64,000 nt of DNA from Altericroceibacterium spongiae (GCF_003610805.1 NZ_RAPF01000012.1:1-64000), one strand, 5' to 3'. Positions 25,403 to 34,928 are shown, counted from the stretch's first letter. Numbers and translations: made by a program. Notes: generated by a model from the sequence alone, not told the origin.

Positions 25403-25773
25403 TGGGGTCCGTGTCCTATCTTAAAACCGGCATTGAGTTTGCGCACATCAGTATTTTCGAGCTGGTGGTGGGCTCTGCACTTTCGCGCGGGACAGTGAAC
25501 AGTGAAGGTGAACTGATCGATGTGATATCCGAGTGGTTGCAGGTACCGGTGCCGCTTGGCGAGATTGAGCAAGCGGCGCAGAGACTGGCAGCGCGCGGTT
25601 ATATTGCGGATGGGACCGCGCCTTTGGCTGAGCTGGCTCTCACTGAAAAAGGCACCGATGGGGTGACGCGATCATATCACGCCACGATCCGAATGCTTGA
25701 TCGTGGCCTTAACCTTCTGCGCGCTTCGATGCTGGTCAACATTATCAATGGGAAGGGTGAAAGTGATGCGTAA
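25402..25773 (+). CDS. possible winged-helix protein inside the transfer operon, 123 aa
   Basis: FELVVGSALSRG, then PLGEIEQAAQRLAARGYI, then LALTEKG resembles the helix/helix/beta-hairpin rhythm of PadR-type winged helices, which bind DNA as dimers. The C-terminal helix (ATIRMLDRGLNLLRASMLVNII) could dimerise. It overlaps traN by 1 base and traF by 8 bases. A DNA-binding protein at this position is unusual for an F-type operon. It could be a regulator, but no signal peptide or experimental clue supports any role. Confidence 0.6.
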   Translation: MGSVSYLKTGIEFAHISIFELVVGSALSRGTVNSEGELIDVISEWLQVPVPLGEIEQAAQRLAARGYIADGTAPLAELALTEKGTDGVTRSYHATIRMLDRGLNLLRASMLVNIINGKGESDA

Positions 25774-26569
25774 AATCTCATTGTATTCGGTGATTTTTGC
25801 GGTGGTTTTGTCTGCCCCTGTGCCGGTCTTCGCAGAAGATCCGGTTGCTGAAGCAGATCCCTTTTATTGCGAGGAACGCAAGCTTGGGACCTGGTTCTAT
25901 TGCGATGACCGGAAAGCGAAGAAGGAGGAGGAGCAACAAGCTGTTGCATCGCCAACTTCGCCCTCTGCCGCAAAGCGGTTGGAAGAAATTGGCGCGCAGC
26001 TCGATGAGTTGAAAGCGCAGGCCATTTTGAACCCGACTACGGAGAATGTGTCGGCATATATTGCTTATCAGCGCGAACAGCTCGATCGTGCCTCCACATT
26101 CGCTGACGTTTGGAACCGGGCCACCTGGCAAAATCCGGATTTGGATTACACGCTGGAAAGGCCAATCAATTCGCTTGGCAAAAAAGCGTGGATGGAAGAG
26201 CGGAAGGTAAGCCAGTCCACGACTATGGCGAATTTGTCTGAGCGCTATGGATTGTTTTTCTTCTATTCGTCGAATTGCGGTGCTTGCCATGTACAAAGCC
26301 CGGTCGTGCGGGCTTTGTCGGATCAATATGGTCTGGAAGTGCTGGCGGTGTCTATGGATGGCGGCCCGAACCCGCAGTTTCCAAGCTTCGTCGTGGATAG
26401 CGGGCAATATCAGAAAATGGGCCTGCAAGGCGGGAAAGTCCCGGCGCTGGTGCTGTTCGATACCGAGACCAAGCAGCCGATCCCGGTGGGATATGGCGTG
26501 ATGGCAGCCGATGAGATCATGCACCGCATTTTTTATCTCACCGAAACAGAGCCGGGGAGCGATTACTGA
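25766..26569 (+). CDS. traF: TraF, thioredoxin-fold pilus assembly protein
   Basis: Periplasmic protein of the F-type system, probably supporting disulfide formation. The 267 residues have a signal peptide (to about residue 23), FYCEERKLGTWFYCDD typical of TraF, and a C-terminal thioredoxin fold with SNCGACHVQSPVV carrying CGAC, then GGKVPALVLF with the cis-proline. ATG 25766 is the first start giving a signal peptide. The stop overlaps the traH start (TGATG). Confidence 0.92.
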   Translation: MRKISLYSVIFAVVLSAPVPVFAEDPVAEADPFYCEERKLGTWFYCDDRKAKKEEEQQAVASPTSPSAAKRLEEIGAQLDELKAQAILNPTTENVSAYIAYQREQLDRASTFADVWNRATWQNPDLDYTLERPINSLGKKAWMEERKVSQSTTMANLSERYGLFFFYSSNCGACHVQSPVVRALSDQYGLEVLAVSMDGGPNPQFPSFVVDSGQYQKMGLQGGKVPALVLFDTETKQPIPVGYGVMAADEIMHRIFYLTETEPGSDY

Positions 26570-28008
26570 TGGTAAAGCGTAAATCAAAGCTCATTTCGAC
26601 AATCGCCCGAAAAGCCGGTGTCGCTCTGTTCGCCTTGTCGGCTGCGCAAATGGCGTGTCTGCCTGCACAGGCCAATGTCGGTGGCGAGTTGAACGAATTT
26701 TTTGACGATCTTGGCGGCGCTGCAAACGCTTCCGGACCATCAGCATATAAGGGCCAATCGGCCGGCTATTATACGGGTGGCAATGTCTGGACGCGGTTTC
26801 CGCAAAAAACGGTTAACCCGGTCAATTTGCAACTGCCGAGTGCGACGGCAGGATGCGGGGGCATCGACTTGTTCGGCGGTAGCTTCTCCTTCATCAATTC
26901 GGATGAAATGGTGGCTATGCTGAAGAGCGTTGCCAATAACGCGTTGGGATTTGCCTTTCAGCTCGCGATAAAATCGATCAGCCCGATGATTTCATCGACG
27001 ATTGAGGACTTTGCGCAAAAGGCGCAACAGATGAACCAGTTCAACATGAACTCATGTGAATTGGCGCAGGGCCTGGTCGGCGGTCTCTGGGGTAAAAGTG
27101 ACAGCCGAAATTCGGAAGTTTGCAAAGCCATAGCCAATAGCCAGGGCTGGGCGACTGACTGGGCTAAATCCCGGCAGAACTGTAACGCCGGTGGCGAACG
27201 CAGCGATATCCTTGCGTCGAATACGGACGATTCTATTCCGTCGGACTCGTATAATTACACATGGTATATGCTCAATAAGAGCTATCCGGGATTTGATCGG
27301 CAGTTCAAAGAGTATTTAATGACGCTGGTCGGAACGGTGATTTATACCAAACCGGTCGATGGCAGCGGTAAACCTTCTTATGATTACATCGGGTCTGGTG
27401 ATCGCGCGGCAATGACCGCGCTTCTCGATGGATCTTCAGATACAGAGATCCTTCGTTGTGATTCCACGGCGCAGTGCCTTAATCCGACTTATGCAAATCT
27501 AACGATTTCGGAAAATCAGGCTCTAAAGCCTCGGGTTCGGAAAATGATTACTTCGATGATGACCAAAGCCCATACGGACGAGGCTTTGTCAGCCGATGAA
27601 GTAGCGTTGCTCGGTGCAACCTCGATTCCATTGTATAAGATCATCACGGTCAATGCCGCCGCGCAATATGGAGGCCTGTCGGATGGACAGATTGACGAGC
27701 TGGCCGAGATTGTTGGCATTGATTTGCTTCAGACCGTGCTGAGAGAATTCACCAGCTATGTTTTGCGCGGCAAGGCAAGTTTTCATAACGCTGACGATGA
27801 AACGCTGGGTCAATGGCGGGAACAACTGACCAGAGCGGACGAAGTCATGCGTGACTATGGGAAAACTCTCAATGATCGGCTGACGCATACGATGGCGATT
27901 GTTGATCGCACAGTGTTTCTCGAACGCACTTTGCGAAACAGCGTTTCGCCGCAGATGTCAGCGGCGCTTGGGTTTCGCTCAGGCATGGTTTCGCAAGGTC
28001 TGAATTAA
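26569..28008 (+). CDS. traH: pilus assembly protein TraH
   Basis: Periplasmic assembly factor. The 479 residues have a signal peptide to about residue 34 (AQA), then the TraH landmarks QTGG-like PSAYKGQSAGYYTGGN, GCGGIDLFGGSFSFINSDE and MNSCELAQGLVGG, plus C-terminal helices. Length matches F TraH. Confidence 0.93.
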   Translation: MVKRKSKLISTIARKAGVALFALSAAQMACLPAQANVGGELNEFFDDLGGAANASGPSAYKGQSAGYYTGGNVWTRFPQKTVNPVNLQLPSATAGCGGIDLFGGSFSFINSDEMVAMLKSVANNALGFAFQLAIKSISPMISSTIEDFAQKAQQMNQFNMNSCELAQGLVGGLWGKSDSRNSEVCKAIANSQGWATDWAKSRQNCNAGGERSDILASNTDDSIPSDSYNYTWYMLNKSYPGFDRQFKEYLMTLVGTVIYTKPVDGSGKPSYDYIGSGDRAAMTALLDGSSDTEILRCDSTAQCLNPTYANLTISENQALKPRVRKMITSMMTKAHTDEALSADEVALLGATSIPLYKIITVNAAAQYGGLSDGQIDELAEIVGIDLLQTVLREFTSYVLRGKASFHNADDETLGQWREQLTRADEVMRDYGKTLNDRLTHTMAIVDRTVFLERTLRNSVSPQMSAALGFRSGMVSQGLN

Positions 28009-28018
28009 GGAAGTCGCC

Positions 28019-30778
28019 ATGATGGAAGTGTTCACGATCGGCGGCGGTGAATATATCGTCAATGTCTTCAATGCCGTTGCGGCCTGGACGGGTGGAGGTG
28101 GTTTTGGCTCACTGATCCGTGTCGTGATGGTTATGGGGCTGGCTTACTCCTTAATAATTGTTGCTTTCACACAGGACTGGAAAGCATGGTTGAACTGGTT
28201 TCTCGGCGCGACCTTGATGTATTCGGCGCTGATTGTGCCGACCGTATCGGTAAAGGTTACAGACCGCATTAATCCGTCCCTTGCTCCGGCTACAGTGGCG
28301 AATGTGCCGGTCGGGCTGGCAGTCATGGCGTCATTTACATCGCGCGTCGGAGACTGGCTTACAAGGCAGTCAGAGACAGTATTTGTAATGCCCGATGCTT
28401 TGCAACTGAGCACCAATGGAATCATTTATGGTGCCCGTCTTTACGACAAGACACAGGACTTTAAATTCCGTGATCCGGTCGTTCGCGCCAATCTGAACGA
28501 GTATTTCAAGCAATGTTTGTTTTATGATTTTTTTCTTGGACATAAACCGGTCGATGACGTCACCAGCGCGCCGAACATTCTGGACGCCATAGGTCCTGGC
28601 TCCGAAGCGCGGGCCATGCGCTATTTTAGTGCAGACGGATCGTCGGACATTGTCACGTGCCGCACTGCGTATAACACTTTGAGTGGCGCCGGCGGTGTTC
28701 CTCAATGGGCCGATAATGAACTGACGAAGCTCGCGCCGTCGATTTTCCCGAACAAAACGGCCGCGGCGGCAAAGGCTAAGCTTATCGAAGATCTTCCAGT
28801 CGTGGCGCAGGCGTTCCACGGCAGCGCTGACAGCGCGGTGCATATCTTTGAGCAGCGGGCTTTGACCGATGCTTTTCTCGAAGCGCGTGCCAATCTGTCA
28901 TCGGATGGGGGTGATACGTTCGCTATGCTTCGGGCTGAAGCGCAGGCGCGCAACACTTATACCTCGATCGCGCAACAGGCGATGACATGGGTTCCGTTGC
29001 TCAATATTGTGCTCACGGTCGTCTTTTATGCGATGTTCCCGGTAATTTTCCCTCTGTTCCTGATTCCGAAAACCGGGCCTCTGGCGCTGAGGGGTTATGT
29101 GACAGGCTTCTTCTATCTTGCGGCCTGGGGTCCGCTCTATGCCGTCCTGCACATGTTCATCATGGACAGGACCGCAAATTCGATGGCGGCTACGGCGCCC
29201 GATGGCTTCACTATGGCAACGGTTGAGGCGATTGACCATGTCAATGCTGACACAGCCACGATTGCCGGCTTTCTTATGATGTCCGTACCTTTTCTTGCAG
29301 CGGGACTGGCCAGAGGTGCCATGGCGGTGTCGAGCCAGGCGACCTCGATGCTTGCGCCGGCACAGGCTGCGGCCGAAGCGGCCGCGGTCGAACGGACCAC
29401 GGGCAATTATGCGTATGGCAATCAGAGCTATCAGAACCTCTCGGCCAACATGGTGCAAAGAGATTCCTGGGACGTAGCTCCGAAATTTCAGGGCGGTTAC
29501 GGGCAGATGGGGTTCACCCATGCCGATGGAACGAAATCGTCCTTTACGGCCGATGGTACGCGTGTGGAGGATTCGAGCGGTGGTATGAGCCGTTTTGGGT
29601 TTTCTGCCACCTCGATGTTCTCTCATTCGGCCGATGTTCAACAGGCCGCGTCTGAGCTGAAGACCCGCCGTGATGCTGTTATGGCGCAAAAGGCTGAGCA
29701 GGAATCCATTCTTCGCTCGGAACGCGCTATCGCGACACAAGGCAGCCGATCCTCGGCCGGATGGGAATCGAGCAAAGGCCATGCGACCGACACCAATCAG
29801 AGCCGTTTTGCCAAAGATCACAGGGCAGAATCGAATGCGCTTCGTCACTCCGAAGATCGGTCGAGTAAAAATACGCATGAAAACATAGATCAAAGTACAG
29901 ATAACTATTCGCGAGGCTTGAGTGCTGGTTTAAATGTCAGTGGTGGTCTTGGGGCAGGTAGTAAGGGCGCTGGGGGTCACATCGGTGCTGACGCAAATGC
30001 TGGCGGTTCAATAAGCAGGACCTGGTCTGATCAGGATATTGAAAATCTAACAGACTCCGAAACAGCCGGGGTAAGTGATAGTGGGGAAGCGTCGTATACG
30101 ACAGGTAGTGACACCGGCACCAACATCACGTCGAATGAAGGGACATATGCGAAAGATGGAACCTTCGCGCGTGGTGAATCCTATTCTGAACAGAGCCACA
30201 CAAGCGAAGTGGCCAATCAAAAGCTTCAATCACTGACGCATCAATTAAATGAAATTGATGAGGCGGCCCGTTCTCTTGGCATTACATGGACCGATCGGGA
30301 AAGCAGTGGCTATTCGATTAACCAGGATATGTCTCAGATACTGGAAAGCCGTTATTATGATATGAAGAACAGTGGCGAGTTCGCTCAGCTCTCGGCTCCT
30401 GACTTGCGCAGAACGGATCTTAACCCTCAGGAAATGGCCGCGCGCAATGTGATTATTGACCGGGTAATTTCCGATTATGTCGATGAGCAAATGGCCCCGG
30501 TTCGTGACGAAATGATCGAGCCTGCCGATGCGATGGGTACGGTTGAAGGCCCAGGAAACTTTTCTGCGCGAGATTTACAGGCCCCGCGAGTGGCGTCGGG
30601 TCTGAGTTCCGGAGCCGGTAATCAGAGGATGAATACTGTTGATGGACAAACCGATGATATAGCCAAACGGCATATGGACGCTTTGGATCAACGAAACAGC
30701 TCCCTGCGTGACCGGGAGCAGTCATATCAAACGCGGTATAATGCCGCGCGCAATAAGCCGATAAAAAGCGAAGAATAA
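28019..30778 (+). CDS. traG: mating-pair stabilisation and assembly protein TraG
   Basis: Inner-membrane protein with an N-terminal part needed for pilus assembly and a periplasmic C-terminal part for mating-pair stabilisation and, in F, entry exclusion. The 919 residues show membrane helices at about 25-70, 320-360, 375-395 and 415-440, then a long hydrophilic serine/glycine-rich region (GLSAGLNVSGGLGAGSKGAGG) and coiled-coil tail. AAGGAAG precedes ATG 28019; ATG 28022 is also possible. Last gene of the operon, followed by a strong hairpin. Confidence 0.92.
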   Translation: MMEVFTIGGGEYIVNVFNAVAAWTGGGGFGSLIRVVMVMGLAYSLIIVAFTQDWKAWLNWFLGATLMYSALIVPTVSVKVTDRINPSLAPATVANVPVGLAVMASFTSRVGDWLTRQSETVFVMPDALQLSTNGIIYGARLYDKTQDFKFRDPVVRANLNEYFKQCLFYDFFLGHKPVDDVTSAPNILDAIGPGSEARAMRYFSADGSSDIVTCRTAYNTLSGAGGVPQWADNELTKLAPSIFPNKTAAAAKAKLIEDLPVVAQAFHGSADSAVHIFEQRALTDAFLEARANLSSDGGDTFAMLRAEAQARNTYTSIAQQAMTWVPLLNIVLTVVFYAMFPVIFPLFLIPKTGPLALRGYVTGFFYLAAWGPLYAVLHMFIMDRTANSMAATAPDGFTMATVEAIDHVNADTATIAGFLMMSVPFLAAGLARGAMAVSSQATSMLAPAQAAAEAAAVERTTGNYAYGNQSYQNLSANMVQRDSWDVAPKFQGGYGQMGFTHADGTKSSFTADGTRVEDSSGGMSRFGFSATSMFSHSADVQQAASELKTRRDAVMAQKAEQESILRSERAIATQGSRSSAGWESSKGHATDTNQSRFAKDHRAESNALRHSEDRSSKNTHENIDQSTDNYSRGLSAGLNVSGGLGAGSKGAGGHIGADANAGGSISRTWSDQDIENLTDSETAGVSDSGEASYTTGSDTGTNITSNEGTYAKDGTFARGESYSEQSHTSEVANQKLQSLTHQLNEIDEAARSLGITWTDRESSGYSINQDMSQILESRYYDMKNSGEFAQLSAPDLRRTDLNPQEMAARNVIIDRVISDYVDEQMAPVRDEMIEPADAMGTVEGPGNFSARDLQAPRVASGLSSGAGNQRMNTVDGQTDDIAKRHMDALDQRNSSLRDREQSYQTRYNAARNKPIKSEE

Positions 30779-30804
30779 CAAAGCACTAAATCATTAGTGA
30801 TATT

Positions 30805-30840
30805 GGCTTTCTGATGTAAGTAAAATTACACCAGAAAGCC
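30805..30840. terminator. bidirectional hairpin between traG and a convergent gene
   Basis: 15-bp stem with one mismatch (30805-30819 with 30826-30840), loop GTAAAA. It lies 27 bases after the traG stop and overlaps the stop codon of the convergent minus-strand gene, so it can end both transcripts. Confidence 0.65.
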
Positions 30841-31293
30841 GATTACTAGAATCGTTGTGATTGTCGTCATCCAAATAGCAACAATGATGTTCAGCGTCTT
30901 ATCACTGATATTCAATTTGCTGTAGGTGGAATTATTCTTGTGATATTTGCGGATACCAAGCTCATTTTCACCAACCAAATGGTGCGCGCCGTCAAATCCT
31001 GTTGGATTGTTGGGCCCAATAACACCGTCGCCATAAGTGCCGCGGCTTACATCGTCATAGTCCATAACATTGATCCTCCCGTGCTGTGTTGAGGAAAATA
31101 AATCGTCTGACATCGCAGATGACCAGGATGTCGATCCATAGTGGTCGTTGAAACTGTTAAAATCACTGCTCCGCCCAAAATCGTCACCAATGCTGTGGCC
31201 TGTAGGGTTATTCGGGCCATAAAAACCGTCGCCATAGGCGCCATGGTCTATACCGGTCTCGAAAGAGCCACCAAAACGATCATCGTTCAGCAT
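30826..31293 (-). CDS. tail-anchored repeat protein with GPNNPTG motifs, 155 aa
   Basis: Not recognised. The protein has two copies of an unusual motif, AYGDGFYGPNNPTG and TYGDGVIGPNNPTG, about 60 residues apart, in an asparagine/glycine-rich, presumably flexible N-terminal region. It ends with one hydrophobic helix (IIVAIWMTTITTILVIGFLV) at the extreme C-terminus, suggesting a tail-anchored membrane protein facing the cytoplasm. AGGAGG 6 bases upstream fixes ATG 31293. It is divergent from the GntR-type operon and shares the 31332-31386 operator region with it. Confidence 0.68.
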   Translation of the reverse strand: MLNDDRFGGSFETGIDHGAYGDGFYGPNNPTGHSIGDDFGRSSDFNSFNDHYGSTSWSSAMSDDLFSSTQHGRINVMDYDDVSRGTYGDGVIGPNNPTGFDGAHHLVGENELGIRKYHKNNSTYSKLNISDKTLNIIVAIWMTTITTILVIGFLV

Positions 31294-31331
31294 AAAAGCC
31301 TCCTGATACGAGCGAAAATAAAGTCTCATTG

Positions 31332-31386
31332 TTAATTTAGCACAAACTGCACCGAAATGAAATGTTCCGGGTTTGTGCTAAATTAA
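31332..31386. promoter_or_regulatory. inverted 16-bp operator pair in a divergent promoter region
   Basis: TTAATTTAGCACAAAC at 31332-31347 and its exact reverse complement at 31371-31386, 23 bases apart. It lies between divergent genes and upstream of a GntR-type regulator, so autoregulation is likely. Confidence 0.65.
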
Positions 31387-31487
31387 TGTGCGGACGACTA
31401 GAATCGGATCAGTTTTGTTGCGGGAAATATTGGGAGTGGCGCTATCAAAATGGAACCGAAGGGCGAATAATAGCAGGCTGAACGATA

Positions 31488-31712
31488 ATGGCTTTTGAAA
31501 CTGTGGCATATCGAGACAGTAAGGGCGGCCTCCATACCACTGCGGAAAGAGCGACGTTATACGATCTTGCACATGTGCTCGGCAGAGTTGGGGAAGAAGG
31601 CGGCATGACCGAAGGCGTTGCCAGATTGATTTTTGAAAAGCGCTCTGAAATTGAGCGCGTCTTCGCAGAACACGACGCTATGCTCGGGGCCGCAAAAAAT
31701 GAAAAACTCTGA
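31488..31712 (+). CDS. small hypothetical protein, 74 aa
   Basis: Charged soluble protein (MAFETVAYRDSKGGLHTTAERATLYDLAHVLGRV). It overlaps the start of the GntR-type gene by 14 bases, so the two form an operon behind the divergent operator. No known family recognised. Confidence 0.6.
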   Translation: MAFETVAYRDSKGGLHTTAERATLYDLAHVLGRVGEEGGMTEGVARLIFEKRSEIERVFAEHDAMLGAAKNEKL

Positions 31713-32481
31713 AGAACTTTATATGGAATTACGCCGTGCCATTATGGGCGGTGTCATTTCGGCCGGTGCGTTAAGCTCGCAGGAAATTGCTGACGATTAT
31801 GGCGTTAGCCAGCGCCAGGCCCTTCAGGTGCTCAATACTCTGGCTTCAGACGGGTATTTGCGAAAGACAAGAACACAGTTTTTCGTGACAGAGTGGTCGG
31901 CCGGGCAGGTGACAGAGTGGCTGGACATGCTAACGCATATGGTCTCCATGGGAGCCATCAGGCATTCTCTCAATCTCAATGATGACATATCGCAGCTCGC
32001 TACCATCCGTGAAGCTATGATGGATCTCGATGTCAGTGATGAAGAGTATTACCTCAAGCTTATCAATTATATTTCTATCCTCCTCGGCGCCCCTCGCTCT
32101 CGTCTGGCAGAGCTTACCCGAAGACTTGTGCCATCTGCGTTTCTCAGACTTGTCTGGACGGCCGATATCATTCATTCGACGGGGCCTGTCTGGCTCCCAT
32201 TTATGGAAGAGCTGGAAGAAGCCATTCGTAGCGCATCGCGCGTTGCAATTGATGAGACAATCAGAAGCCATATGCATGACCTGGCGCCAGGGATCGAGAC
32301 CGCTCGTGCAAACAGGTTCAAGATCATTCCGGACAAAGGCTCACATATGAGCAAGAGCACCGTGCGCGAACATGATTTAAGTGACCAGCTTACACCCATG
32401 GGGGCGCCGCGGCGTTCGTTCTTCCTGCTGTGTGGCTTCGATGATCGTAAGAAAACAGCGGTAAGTCCGTCACTTTCTTAA
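31699..32481 (+). CDS. GntR/FCD-type transcriptional regulator
   Basis: Likely a repressor of this accessory region. The 260 residues have an N-terminal winged helix (ELYMELRRAIMGGVI, ALSSQEIADDYGVSQRQALQVLNTLASDGYL), the standard GntR pattern, and an all-helical FCD-like domain at about residues 80-215 that in relatives binds a small ligand. ATG 31699 gives the usual GntR start; a longer frame to 31633 lies inside the previous gene. A degenerate-looking relative may be encoded at 33939-34619. Confidence 0.82.
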   Translation: MKNSEELYMELRRAIMGGVISAGALSSQEIADDYGVSQRQALQVLNTLASDGYLRKTRTQFFVTEWSAGQVTEWLDMLTHMVSMGAIRHSLNLNDDISQLATIREAMMDLDVSDEEYYLKLINYISILLGAPRSRLAELTRRLVPSAFLRLVWTADIIHSTGPVWLPFMEELEEAIRSASRVAIDETIRSHMHDLAPGIETARANRFKIIPDKGSHMSKSTVREHDLSDQLTPMGAPRRSFFLLCGFDDRKKTAVSPSLS

Positions 32482-32532
32482 CGGTTCAAGCAGACGCTAT
32501 CTGCGCACGGGCATGTAACTGGAATCTGATGA

Positions 32533-32955
32533 ATGGCTTTATTGTTTCTTTTGGCGGTGTTCCTTGCCTGGCCAACTTTTGGTCTCTCAATCGTCGCTTT
32601 TTTTGTTTATGTTGCAATGAAAGACTATTATGAGAAAAAATCCCTAATAGATAACGCCAACAAGGAAAACACCGCGAAGGAAGTGTCATCAGGGGACAGT
32701 TATTATCCCTCTTGGGTGACATATCGGCCGGAGGTAGAACGTTTTTTTGAACTGGTGCTCCAAGTTGCACGAGATAGTGGTGTTCCGGAATTATACTTAC
32801 GCGGAATTCTTTCAAATCAAGATGTTTTCAAAAGCTTTGTGATTTTGGCCGGGGCGATGGAGCGGCAAGGTGCTTCGTTCATTGAACAACAGATGACCGT
32901 GGCGTCAAAACTTGTCGAGTTGTGGGAGCGAGATACAGCTTCCTCCCGGCCGTGA
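32533..32955 (+). CDS. hypothetical membrane-anchored protein, 140 aa
   Basis: One N-terminal membrane segment (about residues 2-28) followed by a charged linker and a helical soluble domain (RPEVERFFELVLQVARDSGVPELYLRG). No family recognised. It lies downstream of the GntR-type gene in the same direction. Confidence 0.55.
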   Translation: MALLFLLAVFLAWPTFGLSIVAFFVYVAMKDYYEKKSLIDNANKENTAKEVSSGDSYYPSWVTYRPEVERFFELVLQVARDSGVPELYLRGILSNQDVFKSFVILAGAMERQGASFIEQQMTVASKLVELWERDTASSRP

Positions 32956-33079
32956 CCGTAAAGGCATGCCTGTTGGCGGTTCATCGTCATTCTCGCGGGA
33001 GATACCGTCCAGCACCCGGCAGTTATCAACTCGCGGAACGCCTCGCCGTTTGTTTGGCAGCAACGGAATAGGGGAAAGA

Positions 33080-33865
33080 ATGAACGCAATTGATAAGATT
33101 ATGCGACTAGACGTCGCCAAGTGGATCACCCATCAGATTGAGGATTTGCCTGATGCCGGAAAGTTTCGGGCATCAAGCGCGATTCGATCGCTTGATTGGG
33201 CTAGCAAGAACTATGCATCTGGGATGCCAATACCCGCTACATATTTTGCGCTTCACGCAACCGAGGAGGCTGTTGCCGCTTTTGTCTCCTGCGCCAAAAA
33301 ACGTGGTTATGGTAATGACGCTAAAATTAATTTGAGAGATCATAAAGCAAAGGCTACCGTCTCTTTATTAGCCCAGAAAACGTGTGATTTCGTTAGCAGC
33401 TTCGATCCTGCGATCGCACTCAACCCCGACCTCAACCAAATCGTGGCCCGTTTCACGGTAGATGGTCAGGTCCACTATCAGCCAGCATCGACCAACTTGT
33501 TCCATTTCACACAAGGAAAAGATGGAGATCGTAAGGAGGATTTTTTTGATGAACTTGTTGAAGATTTTGGCAATATCGAGACCTTGAAGAAGACTGTGAT
33601 TAAAGGCCAAGAAGCAAGGAACGAAATTCTCTATGCTACGGACAAGGGGTACCCGACTGGATTCATCCACCCGGAGGAATCACTTCGGCGGGAGTGCCTA
33701 CTAACTCTAGGTTTGATTTGGGCTGCTCTCGATATAGTTCGGAGCGAAAGAGGGAGCATCGCATTGATCGTGCAGGCTCTCAGGACTGCAACTCTCGTGA
33801 TCGAAAGTATGTCGTCGAAAAATCATTGCAAACGCTTGGAAGGACCAGTTTCCAATCGACCATAG
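33080..33865 (+). CDS. hypothetical protein, possibly HEPN-like, 261 aa
   Basis: Soluble helical protein starting MNAIDKIMRLDVAKW, with GGGGAAAG just upstream. The segment TYFALHATEEAVAAFVSCAKKRGYG resembles the helix of HEPN-type proteins, where an alpha-helical bundle carries small-ligand or RNA-cleaving sites, but the RX4-6H catalytic motif is not evident. I regard HEPN as a guess. Confidence 0.55.
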   Translation: MNAIDKIMRLDVAKWITHQIEDLPDAGKFRASSAIRSLDWASKNYASGMPIPATYFALHATEEAVAAFVSCAKKRGYGNDAKINLRDHKAKATVSLLAQKTCDFVSSFDPAIALNPDLNQIVARFTVDGQVHYQPASTNLFHFTQGKDGDRKEDFFDELVEDFGNIETLKKTVIKGQEARNEILYATDKGYPTGFIHPEESLRRECLLTLGLIWAALDIVRSERGSIALIVQALRTATLVIESMSSKNHCKRLEGPVSNRP

Positions 33866-33938
33866 CCCGTAATTTCAGTGCCATAATTGAACACGGCATT
33901 ACGCCCTGGCGGGTTTCGGGCGTTTGCCGGCAAAGATC

Positions 33939-34619
33939 TCAACCATCCGCGATTGATGCTTGCTGATCCTGTATCGCAGTGTTGCAAAGCCATATTTCAC
34001 CTGCCGGGACAATGGCTCGGTCGATCTCTGAGTTCAGGATTGCGTCAACGATTTTATTAGCAATATCAATCATATGAGCTGAATAAGTCTCATTAAAGTG
34101 ATCGCTCCAATGATAAATAAAGGCGAGTTTCGTTTGATTGATATATTCGTTAAGCAAAACTGGACTGTTTACGGCCGCGATGATGGGAAGAAAGATTTTC
34201 TGGATAGCGAGTGCTATGCTTAGCCCATCGAGCCCTTTGGAGACACGGTGTAACTCCTTTTGACGATAGGTCAGGTCGTCAAAAACAGGGGTGTTCTTGA
34301 GCGCTTTCATTCGCACGAGCGCTGCGGTTAATAATGTCGAGATACTTTCTAAGTGTAACGACATCGATTGATCGGTGAAATTGCCCCACACAAATTCGGC
34401 ATGGACGATTTCGATAAAGCCCTGCGAACGCAGCTCATGAAAAGCCAGATGACCCCACTCAACATCGCCCGCTCCGATCTGAGAAACGAGAAGCGGTGTG
34501 ACCACTTCTCTCAAACCGGAATATTCACGAATGACTTTCCATCGGAGCGATTCAATGCGGGGATCGGCCGACGCGGCGAGACAATCGAGAGCTTTGAAAA
34601 AGTCGGTTGCGGTAGTCAT
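33939..34619 (-). CDS. hypothetical protein, possible divergent GntR/FCD relative, 226 aa
   Basis: The N-terminal pattern (RIESLRWKVIREYSGLREVVTPLLVSQIG, then HLAFHELRSQGFIEIVHAEF) resembles a degenerate GntR winged helix, and the rest is helical as in FCD domains. It may be a diverged copy of the regulator at 31699. ATG 34619 is used; a TTG at 34640 would add 7 residues. Neither has a good ribosome-binding site. Confidence 0.5.
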   Translation of the reverse strand: MTTATDFFKALDCLAASADPRIESLRWKVIREYSGLREVVTPLLVSQIGAGDVEWGHLAFHELRSQGFIEIVHAEFVWGNFTDQSMSLHLESISTLLTAALVRMKALKNTPVFDDLTYRQKELHRVSKGLDGLSIALAIQKIFLPIIAAVNSPVLLNEYINQTKLAFIYHWSDHFNETYSAHMIDIANKIVDAILNSEIDRAIVPAGEIWLCNTAIQDQQASIADG

Positions 34620-34649
34620 GGTTTGCAATAGAGGGAACAACCGGATGGA

Positions 34650-34928
34650 TCAACGTTGTTGATTTTCCTCCGGCCACCCGTCGGGACACGTTGGGTAAAC
34701 AGGGCCACCGATCACACCGCGATATGCTGGGATGATATTATCGGGTGGAGATCCGTCCATGATCTGCCACCAGCGCCACATCATACTTTCGGTAGTCGAT
34801 AATTCATTCACTCGCCGGCAGGCTTCTTCGACGGGCTCTATATCGTCCGGCAATATGCCGGTATTATCGTATTTATAGACGGCTTGAGCCAGAAGCTTCA
34901 GGTCGTCGTAAAATGTTGCAATGCTCAA
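34650..34928 (-). CDS. small hypothetical protein, 92 aa
   Basis: Unrecognised. TTG 34928 is preferred because AGGGGG lies about 7 bases upstream, giving a protein beginning MSIATFYDDLKLLAQAVY; a longer TTG frame reaches 34979. It contains MMWRWWQIMDG, an unusually tryptophan-rich patch. It lies upstream of and in line with the 33939 gene. Confidence 0.5.
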   Translation of the reverse strand: MSIATFYDDLKLLAQAVYKYDNTGILPDDIEPVEEACRRVNELSTTESMMWRWWQIMDGSPPDNIIPAYRGVIGGPVYPTCPDGWPEENQQR

